A DNA stretch of 44,874 nucleotides, taken from Haemophilus quentini (GTDB lineage: Bacteria; Pseudomonadota; Gammaproteobacteria; Enterobacterales; Pasteurellaceae). The position numbers and the translations under genes were made by a program. The notes below the pieces were generated by a model, which did not search any database, was not told the DNA's origin, and saw nothing but the letters and a program-made list of their open reading frames with translations. Of the stretch, positions 1-8,271 are shown one piece after another. How positions within the stretch are numbered: the first letter of the stretch is position 1; each line of letters opens with the position of its first letter. Location of the stretch: positions 1 through 44,874 of the forward strand of contig MDJB01000009.1 in NCBI GenBank assembly GCA_001752465.1, given 5' to 3'.

Positions 1-33
1 AATCTAGCTAGTGCAAAGGAGCTAGAGCAATGA
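1..33 (+). CDS. 3' end of an upstream gene (partial; possibly a toxin)
   Basis: The first frame is open from the window edge and ends NLASAKELEQ-stop at TGA 31-33. Its stop overlaps the ATG of the next gene (ATGA at 30-33), a typical translationally coupled pair. In HigBA/NadS-type modules the RelE/HigB toxin precedes its antitoxin, so a toxin is the natural guess, but ten residues cannot prove it. Confidence 0.4.
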   Translation, partial: NLASAKELEQ

Positions 34-338
34 GTGAATTATTTGATGAGCTTATAGAGGGGCTAAATGCCTATAAAGACTTTACACAGGGGAAAATAAC
101 GCTAAGAGTAGAGACTCGCGAACGAATCGAACCTGCAAGCATTACGGCAGAGGAAGTGAAAGCTATTAGAGAGAAATTAAACCTTTCTCAAGCTGTCTTT
201 GCGCAGAAGTTACGAACCAGTGTAAGAACCTATCAAGGTTGGGAGCAGGGCAAAACCAAACCTAGCGCGCACGCCTCTTTATTGTTGCGTATGGTGGATA
301 AAGCACCGCAAACCTTTGAGCTTATCGCTGGGATATAA
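30..338 (+). CDS. HTH antitoxin/regulator, HigA/NadS-like
   Basis: A 102-residue protein with a Cro/cI-type helix-turn-helix in its second half, from about residue 44 (VKAIREKLNLSQAVFAQKL, then VRTYQGWEQGKTKPS). The acidic N-terminal third, ending before ITAEE, is typical of HigA/NadS-family antitoxins, which bind a partner toxin and repress their own operon. The ATG overlaps the stop of the preceding frame, with GGAG at 18-21 as a ribosome binding site. A strong terminator follows at 368-391, so the pair forms a closed unit. The upstream partner lies outside the window. A stand-alone phage-type regulator is possible, but the coupling favours a toxin-antitoxin module. Confidence 0.75.
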   Translation: MSELFDELIEGLNAYKDFTQGKITLRVETRERIEPASITAEEVKAIREKLNLSQAVFAQKLRTSVRTYQGWEQGKTKPSAHASLLLRMVDKAPQTFELIAGI

Positions 339-367
339 TAATCAATCATCAACGCTATTAATGATAG

Positions 368-391
368 AACGCCTACTTTAGGCGTTTTTTT
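368..391 (+). terminator. Rho-independent terminator after the HTH gene
   Basis: AACGCCTA (368-375), a 3-base loop and TAGGCGTT (379-386) form a perfect 8-bp stem followed by a run of T. It closes the antitoxin transcription unit. Confidence 0.85.
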
Positions 392-652
392 ATTGAGTTT
401 TGCGACCAGTACGCGCACGCGAGGGGTAAAATCGCTATGGGCTTACCTGTCAAAACCGTACATTCAACTCAATTTTTACAACCGCAAAATTAATATTTTA
501 GATGAAAGATGATGATGCCTAGAAACCTAAAAATTAGCCGAAAACCGCGCGCCCGAAACCCCGTGGAAAGGGGATCCCCTTAGGAGTACCTTTTAATCTC
601 TAGCTACTAGCGATAATCATCACTCATCATTGCACGACAAGCAGCAGAAATA
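392..652. other. Gene-free stretch with a GC-rich patch and perfect palindrome
   Basis: I see no convincing gene in this 261-bp stretch. At about 544-590 the DNA becomes GC-rich inside AT-rich flanks. It contains the perfect 14-bp palindrome AAGGGGATCCCCTT (568-581), preceded by CCCC at 559-562 that could pair with the GGGG arm instead. A phage control or packaging site, or a structured RNA, would fit, but I do not recognise it. Confidence 0.4.
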
Positions 653-709
653 GTATAAAGTTTTATACATTTTTATACATTGAACGTATAATTATACAAA
701 GAGAGTATA
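653..709. promoter_or_regulatory. Array of GTATA/TATAC half-sites upstream of the ATPase gene
   Basis: Six half-sites occur within 57 bp: GTATA at 653, 686 and 705, and TATAC at 664, 674 and 693 (first bases). They include the near-perfect inverted pair 653-668 and the perfect palindrome GTATAATTATAC (686-697). The last ends 22 bp before the ATPase start, so this is probably an operator-promoter region. The binder could be the HTH protein at 30-338 or the winged-helix tail of the ATPase. TA-rich promoter elements also fall here, so some matches may be fortuitous. Confidence 0.5.
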
Positions 710-731
710 AAATAATATAAAGAGGCTAAAA

Positions 732-1835
732 ATGACACAGGCAGACCCGCTTTATTTCCCCCGTTCTGAATTAGCAGAGCGGTTATTATCAAGTCTAAAA
801 GACGGAATATTGCACGCTATAACCCTTTTTGCTCCCCGTAGAATGGGAAAAACCCAATTCTTGCTTAATGACGTAAAGCCGAAAGCAGAGAAATTAGGGT
901 TTAATGTGTTCTATTTTAGTTTTATGGATCGCACTAGTAACGAATTGGGCAATGTTTTTACGCGCGAGTTAATACATTTTCTTGATGAGGTGGACGGTAA
1001 AACTAATAACTTGTTTGATAAACTAAAAGCCATTGACTTAATGGGTGTAGGCGTTGAATTACAAGATAAAACTCAAACTAAACTTGATGAATTAAGCCTT
1101 GTTCAGATTATTAATGCCATTACAGAATCTAGCAATAAACCCGTTTTAATGTTACTTGATGAAGTTCAAGAGCTGGCGAGAGTGAGCCATACAGTAGGTC
1201 TGATTCGTTCATTGCGCACTGGTTTAGATATAAATCAACAAAAGATAAAAGTGATTTTCACAGGGAGTAGCACAAATGGATTGCGGGCAATGTTTAATGA
1301 CAACAAAGCACCGTTTTTTCATTTTGCACACCCTTTAGATTTCCCAAATTTAGGCAAGGATTTTACTGATTTTCTAGCCGATATTTATCACAGCAGAACA
1401 GGGCAAGAAATCGACAAGCGTCAGTTTTATGAACTCTTTGAACGATTTAATTTTACCCCTCTTTATATGCGCTCAATCGCTCAAGATATGATTATCAACC
1501 CTAATCTATCACTTAAACAGGCATCAGAATATAGACTTGCTCAAATGAGTGAATTAGGCGACCATATGAAGATATGGAGCGAATTAAGCTCAATAGAGCA
1601 GGAAATATTAAAGAGCGTTGTAAATGGCGAAAATGCGCTATATAGCAAAGAAAAACGATCCTATTTTGCTAAGGCGTTAGGAGTAGAAGATATTAGCTCA
1701 AGCACAATACAAGGGAAAGTGAGAAAGCTAGAAAGAAAAGAGCTGATTACACGTAACACGAACGGCACAATAAAAATAAACAGCCCATATTTTCAAACGT
1801 GGATTAAGGAAAACAGCCAAGCAAATATCAAATAA
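732..1835 (+). CDS. Orphan P-loop (STAND/ATPase_2-like) ATPase with C-terminal winged helix
   Basis: A 367-residue protein. A Walker A motif APRRMGKT lies at residues 34-41 and a Walker B VLMLLDE at 138-144, followed by VQEL. A strand-then-SGS-type segment (VIFTGSSTNGLRAMF) around 175-190 resembles a sensor. This order, with the arginine-rich P-loop, is typical of the ATPase_2/AAA_14 and STAND-like group often found in mobile or archaeal contexts. The last 80 or so residues (from IWSELSSIEQEIL to the end) look like a winged helix, so the protein may bind DNA. No signal peptide or membrane segment is seen. It has its own regulatory region and terminator and no partner gene. A phage-defence or regulatory role is only a guess. 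The uptake sequence in its terminator suggests it is not a very recent arrival. Confidence 0.7.
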   Translation: MTQADPLYFPRSELAERLLSSLKDGILHAITLFAPRRMGKTQFLLNDVKPKAEKLGFNVFYFSFMDRTSNELGNVFTRELIHFLDEVDGKTNNLFDKLKAIDLMGVGVELQDKTQTKLDELSLVQIINAITESSNKPVLMLLDEVQELARVSHTVGLIRSLRTGLDINQQKIKVIFTGSSTNGLRAMFNDNKAPFFHFAHPLDFPNLGKDFTDFLADIYHSRTGQEIDKRQFYELFERFNFTPLYMRSIAQDMIINPNLSLKQASEYRLAQMSELGDHMKIWSELSSIEQEILKSVVNGENALYSKEKRSYFAKALGVEDISSSTIQGKVRKLERKELITRNTNGTIKINSPYFQTWIKENSQANIK

Positions 1836-1836
1836 T

Positions 1837-1875
1837 AAAGTGCGGTCAAATAGATCGCATTTTTCTTTTTTGCTG
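1837..1875 (+). terminator. Terminator containing an uptake signal sequence
   Basis: AAAGTGCG (1837-1844) pairs with CGCATTTT (1856-1863) with one G-T pair, and the inner GTC/GAT extends the stem. A T-rich tail follows to about 1870. The 5' arm is the Haemophilus uptake core AAGTGCGGT with its A-rich extension. It begins 2 bp after the ATPase stop. Confidence 0.7.
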
Positions 1876-1883
1876 GTGGCTAG

Positions 1884-2036
1884 AAGTGATTAAATGGCAA
1901 AAAAAGTGATAAATCACTTTCATTAATCACTTTATCACTTGTGTATCACTTGTTAATCACTTGTCTTTTTGTCTTTTATAATCAAATGTTTACGATGAAA
2001 AATGACCGTTAGAAGTGAATAAGTGATTAAACTTCA
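1884..2036. repeat. Cluster of ATCACTT/AAGTGAT repeats (iteron-like)
   Basis: AAGTGAT occurs at 1884, 1904 and 2021; ATCACTT at 1913, 1926, 1934, 1945 and 1956. A variant AAGTGAAT lies at 2013 and TTCAC at 2033-2037. The five right-pointing copies are 8-13 bp apart, two steps being exactly 11 bp, close to one helical turn. AAGTGATAAATCACTT (1904-1919) is a perfect 16-bp palindrome. Such clusters occur at replication origins of satellites and plasmids, at integrase arm sites and at multi-site operators. No replication gene is present, so this may be a leftover control region. Confidence 0.6.
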
Positions 2037-2361
2037 CAAAAAAAATCTCCCGCGAAAATTTTTATTTTTTACTATAAAAGATAGTGAGCTATCATTACGT
2101 GGTTAAGATGTTTAAAGTTTGATTTTTGGCACTGGTAAATCATCATTTAGGGTTGCTCTCAAATTTGCTTAAAAAGCAATCAAAAATTAACGAAAAAATT
2201 TTTTTAGTACCATATTTTGTACTATATTTTTGATGCTAAAAAATAATATCCTTGTTTTTCATAATGTTACAGCTGAAATTCAACTCCCATTCCCTCCGCT
2301 AATCCTGTATATTTCTTCAATATTTCATTTTTATCATTTCTATTTTTTATAAAAATAAATA
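2037..2361. other. AT-rich gene-free stretch, with a possible tRNA-3'-end-like scar
   Basis: No convincing gene is present. Small inverted repeats occur (TTGCTT/AAGCAA at 2165-2179, TAGTAC/GTACTA at 2205-2224). At 2279-2301 the bases read as a tRNA 3' end: TTCAACT fits the T-loop pattern, followed by 5 nt, 7 nt, a G discriminator and CTA in place of CCA. The 5' T-stem before it does not pair and no other tRNA part is present. It is at best an attachment-site remnant. Confidence 0.3.
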
Positions 2362-2391
2362 GCGGTCAAAACCGTTTTTAATTTTGACCGC
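2362..2391 (-). terminator. Terminator of pepD
   Basis: GCGGTCAAAA (2362-2371) pairs perfectly with TTTTGACCGC (2382-2391). On the minus strand the stem is followed by a T-rich stretch. It lies 20 bp beyond the pepD stop, and a CCCTTTTT run on the plus side may let it work both ways. Confidence 0.75.
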
Positions 2392-2411
2392 CCTTTTTGA
2401 TTAATACTGGA

Positions 2412-3866
2412 TTACTTTGCTGGAATGTCCGCTAATACTCTCGTCAATAAATCCCAATAGGTTTGTACCGTTGCAATTTCCACTTTCTCATCTGGTGAGT
2501 GAGCATTTCGAATTGTTGGCCCGATAGAAATCATTTCAATGTGTGGATAATGTTCTTTTAAAAGACCACATTCTAATCCTGCGTGAATGACTTTCACAAC
2601 AGGTTGCTCGCCTAGCACTTCAGCATAATGTTTGCGAGTAACGTCTAAGATAACTGAATCATTTACAGGTTGCCAGCCTGGATAAGGCGCAGAAAACTCG
2701 ACTTTTGCATTCGCTAAGATTGCAAGTGAGCTAAGCATTTCTGTTACAGAATATTTACCGCTTTCAATTAATGAACGAACTAAAATGGTGCTTTTTACAG
2801 CGTTACCTTCTGTTTTCAATACGCCAACACTTAATGAACTTTCTACAACATTTTTAACTACATCACTATTGCGGATTACACCGTTTGGCAATACGTTGAG
2901 TGCGTTAATTACCGTTTGAGTACTTTGTGTAGTGAATACGGTATGGGCTTTTTCTGCTGACTCTACAAAAAGTGAGAAATTAGGTTCTGCAATTGCTAAT
3001 TCTTCTTTAAGAACAGCTGCTAGATTTTCTACCGCACTTTCTATGGCTTTTACATTACCATTAAAGGCTAATACGGCTACAGCTTCTCGAGGAATTGCAT
3101 TACGAATTGAGCCACCACGAATTTCAGAGAGCGCAAAGTGCGGTTCATTTTGAGAGAGTTTTGCTAATACTCGCGCTAACACTTTGATTGCATTTGCACG
3201 CCCTGTATGGATATCGCCGCCAGAGTGGCCGCCACGTAAACCTTTAAGGGTGATTTGTGCGCTGTGCTCAAACGTATTGGTTTCATATTGAACTGGAATT
3301 TCGAAGTTTGCGTTAATCCCGCCCGCACAACCAATGTAAATTTCGCCAATTTCTTCGGTATCTGTATTGATTAAAATCTCAGATTGTAACCAGTTATGAC
3401 GCAAACCTTTCGCGCCATCCATGCCGGTTTCTTCTGTCATTGTTAAAAGCACTTCAAGAGGTGGATGCGCTAAATCATCGCTTTCTAACACCGCTAAAGT
3501 AGAGGCTAAACCGATACCATTGTCAGATCCTAACGTTGTACCTCGTGCTTTCACCCATTCCCCGTCAATATAAGGTTGAATCGGATCTTTGGTAAAATCA
3601 TGTGGATTGCCTTCATTAGCTTGCGGCACCATATCTAAGTGCGCTTGTAGAACAACAGGCGTGTGATTTTCCATTCCTTTTGTTGCGGGTTTACGAATGA
3701 GGACATTCCCCACCTCATCGCGTTCAACAAAAAAATGCTTTTCTTTCGCCCAGTTTACAATAAAGTTAGCTAACGCATCTTCATGATGAGAAGGATGAGG
3801 GATTGCACAGATTTGATCGAACCATTTCCACAGTAATGCTGGTTTAAGTATTGTAATTTCAGACAT
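2412..3866 (-). CDS. pepD: Aminoacyl-histidine dipeptidase (peptidase D)
   Basis: A 484-residue cytosolic M20-family metallopeptidase that splits Xaa-His and other dipeptides (carnosinase-like). The metal-site pattern is visible: VVLQAHLDM (zinc His and Asp), [11 protein letters not shown], the catalytic [19 protein letters not shown], and a C-terminal metal His in [12 protein letters not shown]. Length matches the E. coli enzyme (485). I chose the ATG at 3864-3866 (MSEIT...) because AAGGAG sits 5 nt upstream. An upstream in-frame GTG would add two residues but has no such site. Monocistronic, divergent from gpt. Confidence 0.95.
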   Translation of the reverse strand: MSEITILKPALLWKWFDQICAIPHPSHHEDALANFIVNWAKEKHFFVERDEVGNVLIRKPATKGMENHTPVVLQAHLDMVPQANEGNPHDFTKDPIQPYIDGEWVKARGTTLGSDNGIGLASTLAVLESDDLAHPPLEVLLTMTEETGMDGAKGLRHNWLQSEILINTDTEEIGEIYIGCAGGINANFEIPVQYETNTFEHSAQITLKGLRGGHSGGDIHTGRANAIKVLARVLAKLSQNEPHFALSEIRGGSIRNAIPREAVAVLAFNGNVKAIESAVENLAAVLKEELAIAEPNFSLFVESAEKAHTVFTTQSTQTVINALNVLPNGVIRNSDVVKNVVESSLSVGVLKTEGNAVKSTILVRSLIESGKYSVTEMLSSLAILANAKVEFSAPYPGWQPVNDSVILDVTRKHYAEVLGEQPVVKVIHAGLECGLLKEHYPHIEMISIGPTIRNAHSPDEKVEIATVQTYWDLLTRVLADIPAK

Positions 3867-3972
3867 AGTCACTCCTTTTTACTGAAAAATTTCATGAAAT
3901 AATAGCATAAAACGCCATTTCGGGTTATCCTTACGCAATTTTTATTTATCGATAAATTTCTAAGGTGCAATT

Positions 3973-4440
3973 ATGAGCGAAAAATATGTGGTGACTTGGG
4001 ATATGTTCCAAATGCATGCCCGCAAATTATCTGAACGTTTACTTCCGGCTTCTCAATGGAAAGGTATTATTGCGGTGAGCCGTGGTGGTTTATTTCCAGC
4101 AGCTGTTTTGGCTCGCGAGTTAGGCCTTCGCCATATTGAGACTGTTTGTATCGCTAGTTATCATGATCATAACAATCAAGGTGAATTACAAGTTCTTCAT
4201 GCTGCTCAGGTGCCAAATGGTGGTGAAGGATTTATCGTTGTAGATGATTTAGTTGATACCGGTAATACAGCGCGTGCGATTCGTCAAATGTACCCTAATG
4301 CAAAATTTGTGACTGTATTTGCAAAACCTGCAGGTGCAGAATTAGTGGATGATTACGTGATTGATATTCCACAAAATACTTGGATTGAGCAACCTTGGGA
4401 TTTAGGTTTAACCTTTGTTCCACCTCTATCTAGAAAATAA
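3973..4440 (+). CDS. gpt: Xanthine-guanine phosphoribosyltransferase
   Basis: A 155-residue purine salvage enzyme that joins guanine or xanthine to PRPP, giving GMP or XMP. The PRPP-binding loop is clear ([14 protein letters not shown], about residues 88-101), and [10 protein letters not shown] near residue 35 is the type I PRTase loop. Length is close to E. coli Gpt (152). It is monocistronic, convergent with glpK across a strong shared terminator. From memory, strain Rd KW20 has two gpt copies (HI0674 and HI0692), one beside pepD and one beside glpK. Here a single copy sits between the two genes. Confidence 0.95.
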   Translation: MSEKYVVTWDMFQMHARKLSERLLPASQWKGIIAVSRGGLFPAAVLARELGLRHIETVCIASYHDHNNQGELQVLHAAQVPNGGEGFIVVDDLVDTGNTARAIRQMYPNAKFVTVFAKPAGAELVDDYVIDIPQNTWIEQPWDLGLTFVPPLSRK

Positions 4441-4461
4441 TTTTTATACAGATACAGAATA

Positions 4462-4500
4462 AAAGAGCGGTCAAAATAAAAGAAGTTTTGACCGCTCTTT
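4462..4500. terminator. Bidirectional terminator between gpt and glpK
   Basis: A perfect 15-bp stem: AAAGAGCGGTCAAAA (4462-4476) with TTTTGACCGCTCTTT (4486-4500). Both convergent genes end into it. It resembles an uptake-sequence pair but has AGAGCGGT where the core has AGTGCGGT. Confidence 0.9.
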
Positions 4501-4516
4501 ATATGAGAATTATAAA

Positions 4517-6028
4517 TTATTCTTCATCTTCTTTTGCCCATTCTAATGAGCGTTTAACGGCTTTTTTCCAGCCTTTGTAGCGACGTTCGCGTTTGTCATT
4601 GTCGCTGTCTGGACTGAAAGTGCGTTCTACACGGGCTTTATCGCGAAGCTCGTCTAAATCTTTCCAGAAGCCTGTTGCTAAACCAGCAAGATAAGCAGCA
4701 CCTAGAGCGGTCACTTCTTTCACGACTGGACGCTCAACATTTACATCTAAAATATCAGCTTGGAATTGCATTAAGAAGTTATTGTTTGTCGCGCCACCAT
4801 CCACACGGAGATATTGTAAACGTTCACCAGAATCTGATTGCATAGCCTCTAAGACATCACGGGTTTGGTAAGCAATAGATTCTAAGGTTGCACGAACGAT
4901 GTGATTACGGTTTGCACCGCGAGAAAGACCAAAAATTGCACCGCGCGCATATGGATCCCAATATGGTGCACCTAAACCCGTGAAAGCTGGAACAACATAT
5001 ACGCCATTACTATCAGTCACTTTTTGTGCAAAGTATTCAGAGTCAAAACTATCGTGAACAATTTTGAGTTCATCACGGAGCCATTGTATTGATGCACCCG
5101 CGATAAATACAGAACCTTCTAAGGCATATTCTGGTTCGCCTTTTGCATTACAGGCAATGGTTGTGAGAAGTCCATTTTTGGATGTAATGGCTTTATTACC
5201 TGTGTGGAGCAACATAAAGCAGCCTGTGCCGTAAGTGTTTTTGGCTTGGCCTGCATGTACGCAAAGATGTCCGTAAAGAGCGGCTTGTTGGTCACCTGCA
5301 ATCCCTGCAACAGGAATACGAACACCACCTTTACCACCGATATTGGTTTGGCCGTAAATTTCAGAAGAATTACGTACCTCAGGTAACATTGAACGTGGAA
5401 TATTCAAGATTTCAAGCATCTTGTCGTCCCATTGCTTGGTGTGAATGTTGAATAACATGGTACGAGATGCATTGGTATAATCTGTTACATGCACTCGGCC
5501 TTGAGTCAGTTTCCATACAAGCCAAGTATCAACGGTACCAAATAATAATTCGCCTCGTTCTGCTTTTTCTCTAGCACCTTCAACGTTATCCAAAATCCAT
5601 TTTACTTTTGTACCAGAGAAGTAAGGGTCAACCACTAAGCCTGTGGTATTACGAATGTATTCCTCATGACCATCGTCTTTTAATTTATCGGTAATGTCTG
5701 CTGTACGGCGGCATTGCCATACGATAGCGTTGTAAACAGGTGTACCAGTTGCTTTTTCCCATACAATGGTGGTTTCACGTTGGTTGGTGATACCGATAGC
5801 GGCAATTTCATCAGATGTAATGCCCGCTTTTGCAACGACTTCGTTTAAGGTTGAGCTTTGAGTTGCCCAAATTTCCATTGGGTTATGTTCTACCCAACCA
5901 GCTCGAGGGTAGATTTGGGTAAATTCACGTTGTGCAATTTCAACCACATTCGCATTATGATCTAATAATACTGCGCGAGAGCTTGTTGTACCTTGGTCTA
6001 ATGCAATGATGTATTTTTTGTCTGTCAT
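4517..6028 (-). CDS. glpK: Glycerol kinase
   Basis: A 503-residue FGGY-family kinase that phosphorylates glycerol entering through GlpF. The N-terminal phosphate loop [11 protein letters not shown] (residues 9-19), the glycerol-binding region [24 protein letters not shown] and the C-terminal [18 protein letters not shown] block are all present. Length equals that of E. coli GlpK within a residue or two. SD AAGGAG is upstream, and glpF ends 20 bp before its start, so glpF and glpK form one transcript. Confidence 0.97.
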   Translation of the reverse strand: MTDKKYIIALDQGTTSSRAVLLDHNANVVEIAQREFTQIYPRAGWVEHNPMEIWATQSSTLNEVVAKAGITSDEIAAIGITNQRETTIVWEKATGTPVYNAIVWQCRRTADITDKLKDDGHEEYIRNTTGLVVDPYFSGTKVKWILDNVEGAREKAERGELLFGTVDTWLVWKLTQGRVHVTDYTNASRTMLFNIHTKQWDDKMLEILNIPRSMLPEVRNSSEIYGQTNIGGKGGVRIPVAGIAGDQQAALYGHLCVHAGQAKNTYGTGCFMLLHTGNKAITSKNGLLTTIACNAKGEPEYALEGSVFIAGASIQWLRDELKIVHDSFDSEYFAQKVTDSNGVYVVPAFTGLGAPYWDPYARGAIFGLSRGANRNHIVRATLESIAYQTRDVLEAMQSDSGERLQYLRVDGGATNNNFLMQFQADILDVNVERPVVKEVTALGAAYLAGLATGFWKDLDELRDKARVERTFSPDSDNDKRERRYKGWKKAVKRSLEWAKEDEE

Positions 6029-6048
6029 AGTATTACTCCTTCAAATAA

Positions 6049-6843
6049 TTATTCGCAGCCGCAATTACAAGGTAAATTGCCGCCAATTGCTTTTTTGTAT
6101 AACCATGCACCAGCTAATGCGCCTAAAACAGGTGCAACCATTGGAACGATAAAATAAGGGATTTCACGTCCGCCAGTTAAAGCGAGTTCGCCCCAGCCAG
6201 CGAGATAAGCAAAGAATTTTGGTCCGAAGTCGCGTGCTGGATTCATGGCAAAACCGGTTAAAGGGCCCATAGCACCGCCGAGAACTGCGATTAATACACC
6301 AATTAGTAATGGGGCAAGTGGACCACGAGGTACACCGTTTCCATCGTCAGTTAATGCCATAATTAATGCCATAAGAATTGCAGTAATCACAAATTCCACA
6401 GCAAAGGCTCCACCAATGCTTAAACTTGGATAAGGATAAGTGGAGAATGTACCCGCAAGGCTCAAACTTTCTTGTGTACCACGAACAATATTGTGGGCTG
6501 TTTCATAATCGATAAAAACATTACGGTATAAGGCATAAACTAATGCTGCAGCAAAGAATGCGCCGAGCATTTGTGAAATGATGTAAGGAATTACTTTTTT
6601 GCCGTCAAAGCAAGCAAATTTCCAAAGGGCAATGGTTACTGCTGGGTTTAAATGAGCGCCAGATAAACCAGCTGTTGCATATACTGCAAGAGCAACGCCC
6701 ATCCCCCACATAATGCTGATTTCCCACAAGCCAAAACTAGCGCCTGCTACTTTTAGTGCTGCAACGCAGCCCACACCAAAGAAAATCAATAAGGCTGTAC
6801 CTAAAAACTCGCCAATACAGTTAGCTTTTAATGATTTATCCAT
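6049..6843 (-). CDS. glpF: Glycerol uptake facilitator (aquaglyceroporin)
   Basis: A 264-residue MIP-family inner-membrane channel for glycerol diffusion. Both signature motifs are seen: SGAHLNPAVTIAL (first NPA) and GFAMNPARDFGPK (second NPA, followed by the aspartate typical of glycerol facilitators rather than water channels). About six membrane segments plus two half-helices are evident. The C-terminus NLPCNCGCE carries three cysteines, which is unusual. It is first in the glpFK unit, with SD AAGGAG just before the ATG. The 209 bp upstream contain an uptake sequence (6858) and a small hairpin (6958-6977), but no clear GlpR or CRP site. Confidence 0.95.
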   Translation of the reverse strand: MDKSLKANCIGEFLGTALLIFFGVGCVAALKVAGASFGLWEISIMWGMGVALAVYATAGLSGAHLNPAVTIALWKFACFDGKKVIPYIISQMLGAFFAAALVYALYRNVFIDYETAHNIVRGTQESLSLAGTFSTYPYPSLSIGGAFAVEFVITAILMALIMALTDDGNGVPRGPLAPLLIGVLIAVLGGAMGPLTGFAMNPARDFGPKFFAYLAGWGELALTGGREIPYFIVPMVAPVLGALAGAWLYKKAIGGNLPCNCGCE

Positions 6844-7037
6844 AGATCACTCCTTAGAAGTGCGGTTGAAACGAAGGGTGTTTTCCCTAAATAAAAGGGA
6901 AGAAGAATCTATTAAAAAAGAATACGGAGTGTTTTGAAATAGCCTCCTTATTTGAATTCTAGGTTAGAACACCTAGATTGATTATGATGTTACTCTGTTA
7001 GAGTAGATTTTTAGTTTCTACGATATAGAAACCTATT

Positions 7038-7065
7038 TAACCGTGGGTATGTTTACCCACGGTTA
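7038..7065 (-). terminator. Hairpin at the end of glpQ/hpd, overlapping its stop
   Basis: TAACCGTGGGTA (7038-7049) pairs with TACCCACGGTTA (7054-7065), a perfect 12-bp stem with a 4-base loop. The glpQ stop (7053-7055) lies at the loop, so the last few codons are inside the stem. The T-run beyond it is weak, so termination is likely but not certain. Confidence 0.65.
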
Positions 7066-8168
7066 TGAGGGATATTATTTTTCCCTTTTAAGAATTCCAC
7101 GCCAGTATCTGGGAAATCAGTAAATACGCCTGTTGCACCTGATTTATTCAATAATGCATCGTACATTTGATTTACGTCTGTGAAGAATTCTGGCAATGCG
7201 TCTTTACGCACTGTATATGGATGAAGTTCAACTTTGTATTGAGCAAGCTCTTTTACTAATGGTGTGTATACAATGTTGCCTGGTTTAGATTGTTCTTTAT
7301 CTACTAACATATACCAACCTGGACCAACACCATTAGCATATTTCACCACTTCTGCCATTGCACCTGGTTTAAACATCCAATCGTAATCGTAGTTTACCCA
7401 TTTACCTTTCGCATCTTTTTCTTGCGTTTCTTTCCAATCTGTATAAGCTACTAATTGAACTAATTTCAAATCCATGCCCATTTTTGGAAGTAATTCAGTT
7501 TTGATACGTTTTAACTCATTAAAGTCGAAAGTTTGTAAGTAAACCATATCGGTTTTCTTATCATAGCCATATTTTTTCAACACTTTGAGGGTTTCAGCTG
7601 CAATATCTTTGCCATTTTGATGGTGGAACCAAGGTGCTTTGATTTCTGGATAAATCCCTACTTTTTTGCCTGTAGATTTTTCTAAGCCTTGGATAAATTC
7701 AATTTCATCTTCAAAGGTGTGAATTCTGAAGTGTGATTTCCAAAGTGGGAAACGACCAGGATAAACCTGTGCTTGTTTGCCATCTTTGGTTTCAAAGTTT
7801 TCTGTCATTTCTAAACTTTGAATTTCTTTTAAGGTAAAGTCGATGACATAGTAACGACCATCTTTACGGTGACGATGTGGGAATTTTTTCGCTACATCAG
7901 TCAAACCATCTAAAAAGTGATCGTGAATAACCACTAAGCGACCATCTTTAGTCATTGCTAAATCTTGCTCTAAATAATCAGCATGTTGTGCAAACGCAAG
8001 TGCTTTAGATTCTAAAGTATGCTCTGGTAAATAACCGCTAGCACCACGGTGAGCAATAATGATTTTATCTGATTTCATTTGGGTGTTTGCCATGCTTGAT
8101 GAATGGCTGCTACAACCTGCAAGTACACCAGCTGCTAATAAAGAAAGCGCTAAAGTTTTAAGTTTCAT
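7053..8168 (-). CDS. glpQ: Glycerophosphodiester phosphodiesterase, protein D lipoprotein
   Basis: A 371-residue lipoprotein (hpd). The signal peptide ends in a lipobox LAGC with the lipidated Cys19. The GDPD domain begins at residue 35 with IIIAHRGASGYLPEHT (catalytic His40-Arg41), Glu67/Asp69 and VIHDHFLD (His82, His84). It releases glycerol-3-phosphate or choline from phosphodiesters at the cell surface; in H. influenzae this is the vaccine antigen protein D. The product feeds GlpT just upstream. The C-terminus reads FLKGKNNIPHNRG, whereas protein D of H. influenzae, as I remember it, ends FLKGIK at 364 residues. The 7-residue extension runs into the terminator hairpin. Several internal substitutions also separate it from that protein. 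Confidence 0.95.
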   Translation of the reverse strand: MKLKTLALSLLAAGVLAGCSSHSSSMANTQMKSDKIIIAHRGASGYLPEHTLESKALAFAQHADYLEQDLAMTKDGRLVVIHDHFLDGLTDVAKKFPHRHRKDGRYYVIDFTLKEIQSLEMTENFETKDGKQAQVYPGRFPLWKSHFRIHTFEDEIEFIQGLEKSTGKKVGIYPEIKAPWFHHQNGKDIAAETLKVLKKYGYDKKTDMVYLQTFDFNELKRIKTELLPKMGMDLKLVQLVAYTDWKETQEKDAKGKWVNYDYDWMFKPGAMAEVVKYANGVGPGWYMLVDKEQSKPGNIVYTPLVKELAQYKVELHPYTVRKDALPEFFTDVNQMYDALLNKSGATGVFTDFPDTGVEFLKGKNNIPHNRG

Positions 8169-8271
8169 AAGTATTTTCTCCTTAAGAGTGCGGTAAATTT
8201 TTATGGATTTTTTAGATTTTAGTTACAAAAAAGGCGACCAAGCAATTTGCCCGCCACCTTTTTTAAACTAA

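Noticed and set aside
1884-2036. Considered as a CRISPR array.
   Set aside because: Repeats are only 7 bp, unevenly spaced and in both orientations, with no spacers or cas genes.
6958-6977. TCTAGGT/ACCTAGA inverted repeat upstream of glpF, considered as an operator.
   Set aside because: It does not fit GlpR, CRP or FNR patterns; it may be chance in AT-rich DNA.
8227-8265. Possible terminator after glpT (A-run, GGCG, then CCACC and T-run).
   Set aside because: Pairing is interrupted and I could not build a convincing stem.
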